Below, in pieces: positions 56,031 through 64,000 of a DNA stretch of 64,000 bases. The stretch lies in assembly GCF_910596095.1 (NCBI RefSeq), contig NC_056536.1, positions 32,000,956-32,064,955 on the forward strand, given 5' to 3'. The position numbers and the translations under genes are program-made. The notes under the pieces are model-generated. The model was not told the origin of the DNA and did no database searches. It was given only the letters and a program-made list of their open reading frames with translations. Each line of letters opens with the position of its first letter. Position 1 is the stretch's first letter. The stretch comes from Thunnus maccoyii (Eukaryota > Chordata > Actinopteri > Scombriformes > Scombridae).

Positions 56031-56180
56031 TCTTTGGTGTTGTTTTTATATTTGTTATCAGAGACACCTGTTTCATTCTCATACAGCAGTTCATTGACCT
56101 GTTTTATTCGTATATAGAGACGGGAACTGAGTGAGACGTGTCAGACTGCATCTTGCTGTCTAAAGAGGTGATATTTCACA

Positions 56181-56324
56181 ATGAGGCGTGCTGCAGCTTT
56201 TCTGGCGTTGCTGCTCTGTCTGTACTGGACGAGGGCTCAGGGTGAGAGTGGAGGGGTGACAGAGAATGATGTCACTCAACAGGGCTGTGCAGAGACCTTC
56301 AGAGGGGCAGTTGCTCAAAGTTAA
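56181..56324 (+). pseudogene. Truncated C1q exon 1, second copy
   Basis: It has the same 47-codon frame as 48154-48297 (signal peptide then QGCAETFRGAVAQS). The promoter TATA motif has changed to TATATAGA (56111-56118). The reading frame is preserved between the two copies, but the copies are young, so that alone does not show selection. Confidence 0.6.
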
Positions 56325-57125
56325 GATTTTAAAACACCACATACACCAACATCATTTATAACATAAGCTGTTGAACTATAGCAACTCATATTCAAGCAGA
56401 ATGTAACATGGAATCTTACAGTAAACTGCATCATACTATATCATTGTCCCCCACCAGATGAAATCAAAGGTCCTGTAAAGACCAAGGTTTTATCATTTTA
56501 AGGGTTAATGAATGGCAGGATTAGCCAAAGGCTTCAAGTACTTTTGTCTGAAGGACTCAGTTTATAATGTTTGACTGAACAACATATAAAACAATTTGCT
56601 TTCAAAAACAAAAAACCCAGAGTGGTGAAAAGGCTGCTTCTTTAAAGACATTTAGCATAAACATATTGTTTCTAAACAAAGAATGCACTTTTGATATGAT
56701 GACAATCTCTGATCCAGAGCATAACATATAGCTCTTCAAATCCCATAATTACACTGAAATTAAAAAACAAACAAACTACAAGACACAAAACAACTGGGAT
56801 GGAAAGGGGATAATCTTTAAAGAATATAAAATACAGCTAAAATTAACAGAGGGGTAGAGTTCAAAAGTAGTGCAAGAGACAGTGAGACAAAACCAGCTGC
56901 TACAGTCTTATCTTAAAAGAAACTAAACCGCAAAAATATATTTTTTTGTATCTCACCTATTTCAACCTTTTAACAGCTTGTGAAAACATCATGATAACAG
57001 AGTTGTTGTGTAGTGTTAGTACCTGTATTAAATGATTATTTATTTAATTATACTATATTACTATATTATGTCCTTTAGTTTATATTCAGATAACTGACTT
57101 CAAAACTATTTAACTATTTAAACTA
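56325..57125. other. Repeat-derived sequence behind the second truncated exon
   Basis: It is the near-identical counterpart of 48298-49090. No gene is present. Confidence 0.6.
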
Positions 57126-57513
57126 TATCAAGTGGATATCTGACACATTTACAGTCTTTTTAGCATCAAATTCCCTCTTTGTGTTTCCTCGGACAGTGTT
57201 TCCCTGTTGAGCTGCAGGTGGAAGTATAGTAACAAAAAGAGGAACTTTGGCACTAAAAAGACTGTAACGTTGAAAGATATCTACTTGATTTGACTCATTT
57301 GGACGCTGAAGCTTCATATTAGCTTCAGATAAACTTTTAAAGACATGTTTGCACAGAAGGAGGACTGTGGATTTTGTCCTCCATCACTTCCATTATAAGT
57401 GTATTTTGATATTCTAATGGTCAGTATGAACAGGAGGAATGATTATTAATGTTCATTTGGGCTCCTGACTGCTGTTTTAAGAGAGACTTGAAAGATTGTG
57501 AACCCGTCCTTTA
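57126..57513. mobile_element. Foldback element part upstream of C1q-like gene 3
   Basis: It has the same interior and right arm as 49092-49475, ending about 155 bp before the TATA box. Confidence 0.65.
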
Positions 57514-57666
57514 ATGTTGTTATATTGAAGAAAAGAACATCATTCTAACTTGTTGTTTGCTTTAAACTCAGTCCAGTGTTCAAGGATCTTTGGTGCTATT
57601 TTTATATTTGTTATCAGAAACACCTGTTTCATTCTCATACAGCAGTTCATTGACCTGTTTTATGTG

Positions 57667-57674
57667 TATATAAA
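57667..57674 (+). promoter_or_regulatory. TATA box of C1q-like gene 3
   Basis: TATATAAA lies 70 bp upstream of the ATG at 57737. Confidence 0.75.
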
Positions 57675-57736
57675 GACGAGAACTGAGCGAGACGTGTCAG
57701 ACTGCATCTTGCTGTCTAAAGAGGTGATATTTCACA

Positions 57737-60700
57737 ATGAAGCGTGCTGCAGCTTTTCTGGCGTTGCTGCTCTGTCTGTACTGGACGAGGGCTCAGGGTG
57801 AGAGTGGAGGGCTGACAGAGAATGATGTCACTCAGACTGAGGTTCAGTCTGAGATCCTGGGTGTCAAAGCAACCAATGATCAGACTAACATCACCCCTGA
57901 TATCTCGGCTGAGCTGGAGGAGCTGAGAGACATGGTGATCCAACACAGTGTGGAACTGAGGAAGCTGGAGCAAGAGAATACAGGTTCCTTCATATAATGT
58001 TAAACAGATTCATGCAATGTTCACATATTCATTACTTTTAGGACTAATTTACTGTTTTTATCCCAGCCATACAGGCCAGACTGACAGCCAGTGAAATCAA
58101 GAATGCAGGTAGATATTTACATTTTATTAAATGATATATAATTCATTCATGTTTGTGATGCTTGTCCTGTCAAGCTGAAGAGTTAAATGTAACCAAATCT
58201 TTAAGGTGTTTACTGAGATTAATATCTAAGATTCAAAATGGACCTTTTGGTAAAAAAAAAACCCTTAATTGCATTCACAGTGTTGGAGGCCAGAATGAAC
58301 GCCAGTGACAACAAAGTGGAGGAGCTCGAGAGAGAGAACACAGGTAAATAAGTAAAAATGACCTTTTATGTTAGAAAACATGTTGTTTTAAAGTCTATCA
58401 GATGTGAAGTCCAAAAGTGATGAAAGAAGGGTAAAAAGATCTATTTAGCAGAAAAAAGTTCAACATATTGATAAAATTTTACATGTGGATGTTAATCTTA
58501 ATTTATTTCCTCCTCTTATGAAGACACTGGTAGACCTACATAGCAATCAAGGAAAAAAGTGAAAACTGCTCACCATTGTCCTACTTTACAGTAAGAGTTT
58601 TAAATGTGTTCACAGTGTTGGAGGCCAGAATGAACACCAGTGAAAATTTGGTTGAGGAGCTCCAGAGAGAGAACATAGGTAAGCTTAAAAAAATCAAAGT
58701 GTGAAAACAAACTGAGTATATTATGTTAGAAATGAGAAAATATTTAGTGAGGTTCAAATGAGGGTAAGTTTCATTAATAATGTTTTGGTGGGAAAAAATT
58801 AAACATGACAGAGCACAGATAAGCTACAAAAATCAATAACAAACAAAAATAGCATCGTATGATAGAAATATAAACATATTTAGTGAGAAAATTATCACAA
58901 TAGAAGGTTCATAATTTACCTTTTTGTGAAAAACGTTACAGTTTTGGAGGCCACAATAAACAGCAGGGAAAAGCTGGTTTTATTCATGCAATTATTACAA
59001 ATTACAGATTGTCATGTCATTTTACACTTGACTGTTGATTGACTGTAAACATTTCACTATTGTAACTAGAAATGTGTTCACAGACTTGAAGGCCAGATTG
59101 AACACCGGTGAAAAAATGGTGGAGGAGCTCCAGAGGGAGAACACCGGTAAGCTGCAAAACACACAGCTGCCAGTTTATTAGATTCACATACTGGTATTTC
59201 AAGAAGCTGGAGACAGAAAATAAAGATTCATTCACATAGTGCTAAACAGATTCATGCAATGTTCACATATTCATTACTTTTAGGACTAATTTACTGTTTT
59301 TATCCCAGCCATACAGGCCAGACTGACAGACAGTGAAATCAAAAATGCAGTTAGATATTTACATTTTATTGAATGATATATAATTCATTCATGTTTGTGA
59401 TGCTTTTCCTGTCAAGCTCAAGAGTTAAATGTAACAAACTGTTAAAGGTGTTTACTGAGATTAATATCTAAGATTCAAAATGAACCTTTTGGTAAAAAAC
59501 TTTCAATGTGTTCACAGTTTTGGAGGCCAGAATCACCGCCAGTGAAAATTTGGTGGATGAGCTCGAGACGGAGAACATTTGTAAGCTGCAAAACACACAG
59601 CTGCCAGTTTATTAGATACACATACTGGTATTTTAAGTTCCAGTTATGTATTTTACCTCCTTTACAATAAAAATGATGAATGTGTTCACAGTGTTGGAGG
59701 TCAGAGTGAGCTCCAATGAAAACGAGGTGGAGGAGCTCCAGAGAGAGAATGCAGGTGAGCTGCTTATATCATGATTAAAAAGTCAAAATGTCATATTACA
59801 GTAGCAGTGAGAATGGCAACGGTAAATCGAGGGTCTTCCTCTGTGCAGCGGGATGTAGAGTGACATGAATACAGTTATTAAATGAGGCAGAAGTGACATT
59901 TTGCATCTGTTATTGATGTGAGAGGAAAATATTCTCTCTATGTGTGTCTCCCACATTCACACAGAACGACCAAAGGTGGCGTTTTCTGTCGGACTCACTG
60001 ACGCAGGACAAGTTGGACCCTTCAGTGCTGACATCACACTTAAGTTCAGTAAGATTTTCACCAACATCGGCGAGGCTTATAACCCATCTACAGGTACGTA
60101 CACCTCTTTCACCCACTCACACTGATTTTATTTGAATTATTACACAATCTTATAGATTTATGATCCAACTTGTCATTTTTTCTGGAATTTCCTTTTCATG
60201 CATAACTTTTATTGCATCCCTAGTTGTCCAAGTGTGGAATATCTCTCTTGAAATTGTCTCGCCATTTTTCCAATTTTGTCCTTTTTTGTATTTCTTGTCT
60301 TCTTGGTAGGATAGTTCTGGGTTGGAAGCTCTTATAAAGCTCTTTCAGATAAAGTATGTTATACTGGGATGTACATGATGCCATTATGGTGAAGGGACTT
60401 TCTCTTTTACATAGTTTGCACATGTTTTAAAGTATTATGTAGCTATTTGTATTCTATTTGGCAGTCGTTTTTTATTCTAATGGGTTCTTCTGTGAAAGCT
60501 TTGATAGTTCTCACTTGTATTTGGTTTGGTTTGTGTTTTCACTGAATTGACTCCTTGATTAGATTTCTAACACAGTCTAACATACACAGACTTGGCAACA
60601 AATTAGACTTAGACACACACGTATAAAGCCTGACAAAAGCAATTAAAAGACTGAATTCCTCCTTTGTTGCAGGTGTCTTTACAGCCCCAGTCAGAGGAAC

Positions 60701-60956
60701 CTACTACTTCAGATTCAACGCTCGGGAATCACATGATACAAAGTTAGTAGGAATTAAACTGTATCACAATGACAAGCAAATTACTCTCTCTTTTGATAGA
60801 GTTGTTAGCCATGGTTATGTCACCGTGTCTAATGCATTTGTTCTTCAACTGGAAAAGGGAGATGTGATCTATCTGGATCTCTGGGAAAACTGCAGTGTTT
60901 ATGATGATCGCTATAATCATACCACTTTTAGTGGATTCCTACTTTTTGCTATGTGA
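57737..60956 (+). CDS. Secreted C1q-domain protein with coiled-coil stalk, copy 3
   Basis: Exons: 57737-57983, 58067-58108, 58281-58343, 58616-58678, 59084-59146, 59518-59580, 59692-59754, 59965-60093 and 60673-60956; 338 residues, in frame. The signal peptide is MKRAAAFLALLLCLYWTRAQ. Compared with copy 2 the stalk is one cassette shorter. The first C1q exon is 6 nt longer (GLTDAGQVGPF, as in the broken gene at 54309-55496), which suggests sequence exchange with that subtype. The last exon differs from copies 1 and 2 at several surface-type positions (LDLWENCSVYDDRYNHTTF). The dead 42-nt exon copy is at 59309-59350. Confidence 0.87.
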
Positions 60957-61780
60957 GATCTGCTGTAAAAACACCCACAGTTGATTGCATGAAGTCTCAA
61001 CATTACAGTATTAAAAATATCAAATCCAAATAATCTGTTTGTGTGTATTTTTGTCTGGTTACATGAACATGACACGATGAAAAACTTCTTAACTGACAAT
61101 ATGAAACAACCTCTCCACAGTTTAAAAAACAAGTTACATTCTAGTGTTTTGTTTTTTTTTAGGAAAAAATAAAAATAATTAAAGCTGCAAGCAGCGTTGG
61201 TCAGGACCTCGCACTCTGGCCCGTCGGGATCAGATCAATTTGCTTTTTAAAAATGAGGGATATTTCTTACAAGTGTGGTGTGCTTTTATTTTGAAAGTTT
61301 GATTGACAGGATGAGAATTTTCTGCAGGGCGAGATATGTCGGTCTTGCTCACACCTGCGTCATCAAAATCATGCAAGTTTTGGGCCCATTCACTTGAATT
61401 TCAATTAGTAAATTGAAAACTCTTGATGAGTTTGTGTGTAAAACAAATTAATTTCCTAATTTTCATTTGTAGTTGTTTTTTTTTTTGTGAGAACAGTTTG
61501 CAGCAGAAGCTGCAGAAGGAATGATTACAGCAAGAAAAACCTATTTCAGTGTTCATTTGGGCTCCTGACTGTTGTTTTAAGACACACTTGAAAAATTATG
61601 AACCCCTCCTTTAATGTTTAATGTTTAGGATCCTTTTAACTTGTTTAAATCATCTTTCTGTATAAATAAAAAAATATTATTGTTATTATAAATCCTCCTA
61701 AAAGCTTTTAAAAATGAGTGACAGTTCGATTAGAGAGCCCTGACAGACAAACACGTGGTGTTTATTTATTTATTTATATA
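60957..61780. other. 3' flank of the C1q cluster with repeat fragments
   Basis: It includes a partial copy (61180-61460) of the interspersed repeat at 38587-39284 and a short foldback-arm fragment at about 61520-61620 (GTTCATTTGGGCTCCTGACT). No gene is present. Confidence 0.55.
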
Positions 61781-61902
61781 CGTCACCAGGCCGCGCCGCC
61801 CCTCCCTGCCGGGTGACGTCATGTGCATTGGACGGCTGTGGAGCTCAGTTGGCGCTCAGCAGCTCTGACAGAAACAGAAGACGTGAGGAAAAGAAAGCTG
61901 CC
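61781..61902 (+). promoter_or_regulatory. GC-rich promoter and 5' untranslated exon of the last gene
   Basis: This is a GC/CpG-rich island (CCGCGCCGCCCCTCCCTGCC) with a perfect CRE palindrome TGACGTCA at 61814-61821. The exon ends AAGAAAGCTGCC followed by the donor gtgagt at 61903. There is no TATA box at the usual spacing. The transcription start probably lies near 61840. Confidence 0.6.
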
Positions 61903-63899
61903 GTGAGTCTGAATTTATCTGTTTGAAGGTTTGGACGTTTCCCGCTAAGAGGACGGACTGTTAGCCGACTTAAATTAACGTAACTGAGTGATTATAAACA
62001 GCTGAGAGCTAACGTGCAAGCTAACAGGTTAGCTCAGCTGCTGTTTACACTGTTGCCAGGCTGCTGTTTGAGCCTCTCATGTAGCAGCTTTACATTCATC
62101 ACAGAGACACAACATGTTTTACAATCCTCAAAGACTCTTTAACCACCTGGATGAGAAAATATTCACTCTGCTGCATCATTTAGCGGCTTTTTTAACGTTT
62201 CTCCTGAGCTGTGACTCTTGTTTCTGGATCCAAAACAAAGATGGTGTCTGGTTGATATCTGGACAAGAGTTACAGCTTTGGAGGAAAAACGTTAAAAGAA
62301 ATCTTGTTTTACTGAATATTTTGTCACCCAGATACTCAGAAGAGTCTTTTAAGATTCTGGAAATACATAAAGAACAATCAATCATATCTGTCATTGTGGT
62401 GAATTTGCTAGATTAAGATTTAATTTCGAAAGAAATATTTGTTCCTTTTGAAAAATACAGATACTGAAACCGGAAAGATTTAGGTTTCACTTTTTGAATG
62501 TAGATTATAATATGGACTATATAAAGGTGTTGATTACCTGCAGCCCTCAACTTCAACTTACTATTTAAAGTTAAGGGCGTTGGTTTGGTTTTAAGGACAT
62601 TTTCTGTGTATATAAACCTGCTCTGTGTCTCGTCTCTTTCATGTCCACATACACACTTAAAGAGCCTGAACGTAAAATATTAACTTTCTTCATTTACTGA
62701 ATATGTATTTGCTGACTTGCCTGAATCTGGACTTGTAACCTATCATCATTTTTTTTCTCAGATTTACATGCTTTTTATCTGACACCAAAATAAATATTTA
62801 ATATTAACATTTCATAGAACAAAAAAAAAGTTACAAAAATAAAAGTATGAAAGCCAGTAGATGATTTGTTACTCTGTTTAAACCAACTATCTGGTTTTCA
62901 AACCTCACCTGAGATTCTGCAGCTCTGTCTGATATCTTTAAATCACTTCAAAACCTTCTACTTGTATTATTTTTCATTCAACTCCTAAACGTATGTCTCG
63001 ATCTTTCACTGTGACGTCAGAGCTCACCTGTCTGTGTTTCTGACAGGATTTTTATAATAAAATGATGCCTGACAGTCACAAGCAAATCAGTTGGACAAGT
63101 TCTGGCTAATTTACCTTTTAAATAATGCTCTGATGTCATAGTGAAATATCTAGCTGTGAGTTTAGGAGCTGAATGAAAAATAATAAATAATAATAAATAA
63201 ATAAAGCAGTTTTTGATTTAAAGATGTCAGTCAACAAAGTGAACGAAGTGCATGAAAAACCTCGTATTATGTCATATCTGCTGCTGACTCTGTGTACTGA
63301 ACCAAAACAAATCCCACTCTGGTCATGTGACCGTTAACGTGAAGGGAAGTGATGTAAGACAAAGAACCCGGAGTCATCAAATGTTTAGCACCTTTGCTTA
63401 AAAAGGGATTGAATGTTAAATCTAGAGCTGTGACCAACGATTATTTATTATCGATTAATATGCTGATTATTTTCCGATTGATTGTTTTGTCTATAAAATG
63501 TCAGTGAATAGTACTAAATTGGTCTTGTCAAATGTCAAATGGAGTCAAATGTGACGTCTTCAGATGTTTTGTTTTGTTTGATCAGCAAAGATATTCAGTT
63601 TACTGTCATGAAATCATCAAATCATCACATTTGAGAAGCAAATTTCTGAAAGTTTTGCTTAAAAATGACTTAAATGATTATTTGATTATAGTTGTCAATA
63701 AATTTTCTCTCGATCGACTAATCTTGATGAATCTGTGTGAATCTCTGCTGCTCAGACAAATCAAAACATTTCAAGACGTCACTTTGGCTTCAGTAACTGT
63801 GATTTACAAGTATTTTATACACCAAACAATTAATCAATCAATCAATCAAGAAAATAATCTGGCAGATTAATGTCATGTATGTGTTGATGTTTCTTTCAG
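61903..63899 (+). other. First intron of the last gene
   Basis: This is AT-rich sequence without recognised exons. The 100-codon frame at 62114-62416 has no recognisable domain or splice signals and is not called. Confidence 0.45.
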
Positions 63900-63910
63900 G
63901 TGGATCAGAG

Positions 63911-63982
63911 ATGCCGTCTGGATCAGATCCTCCAGGATCTGGACTGAAGTCAGTCAGAAGATCTCCTCGTCTGTCTCCTCAG
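63911..63982 (+). CDS. First coding exon of an unidentified gene (continues beyond the window)
   Basis: After acceptor gtttctttcag (exon from 63900) the ATG opens MPSGSDPPGSGLKSVRRSPR, then LSPQ, followed by a phase-0 donor gtaagt. The Ser/Pro/Arg-rich start with RRSPRLSP looks like a nuclear or chromatin/cell-cycle protein N-terminus, but 24 residues are too few to name it. The CpG-rich promoter at 61.8 kb fits a broadly expressed gene. Confidence 0.65.
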
Positions 63983-64000
63983 GTAAGTCAGGTGACACAC

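Noticed and set aside
62114-62416. 100-codon frame MFYNPQRLFNHLDEKIFTLL...
   Set aside because: It lies in the first intron of the last gene, with no recognised domain, no splice context and AT-rich composition.
1-64000. tRNA, rRNA, retroviral or LTR elements
   Set aside because: I looked for cloverleaf-type boxes, rRNA-like sequence and paired long terminal repeats with polymerase motifs and saw none that I could support.

Overview
This window comes from a teleost fish nuclear genome, most likely a percomorph. It is AT-rich and intron-rich, carries many fish-type transposon fragments and microsatellites, and its recognisable genes are vertebrate genes split by GT-AG introns. No bacterial, organellar or retroviral gene is visible.

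Layout. (1) 1-5.4 kb: the last two coding exons of a MiT/TFE bHLH-leucine-zipper transcription factor, closest to TFE3, on the + strand and open to the left. (2) 9.6-16.85 kb: a complete MyoD-family-inhibitor (I-mfa domain) gene on the - strand, tail to tail with the TFE3-like gene. Its last intron/exon boundary has expanded into a 45-bp minisatellite of about 30 units, and most units carry a complete-looking 3' splice site. (3) 16.9-25.2 kb: intergenic, with microsatellites, two LINE fragments and several fish interspersed repeats. (4) 25.4-34.07 kb: a complete 14-coding-exon cxxc1 (CFP1) gene on the + strand, encoding 612 residues. (5) 34.1-42.3 kb: gene-poor sequence with diverged tandem repeats and an inverted pair of interspersed repeats. 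(6) 42.4-61 kb: a tandem cluster of secreted C1q-domain proteins with coiled-coil stalks. It holds three intact genes (44221-46995, 49700-53248, 57737-60956), two promoter-plus-signal-peptide copies cut short (48154, 56181), two internally deleted terminal-exon copies (47211, 55257), a broken gene (54309-55496) and older stalk-exon relics (42400-42580). (7) 61.8-64 kb: the promoter, 5' exon and first coding exon of an unidentified + strand gene that leaves the window.

How the parts relate. The TFE3-like factor, the I-mfa protein and CXXC1 are ordinary nuclear regulators: a lysosome/metabolism bHLH-ZIP factor, an inhibitor of bHLH-type factors, and the CpG-binding subunit of the SET1 H3K4 methyltransferase complex. 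The C1q genes are a fast-evolving family of predicted secreted trimeric lectin-like proteins. Their stalk length changes by gain and loss of 63-nt exons, each encoding exactly three heptads. The most unusual item is the array of tandem 3' splice sites in the I-mfa gene.
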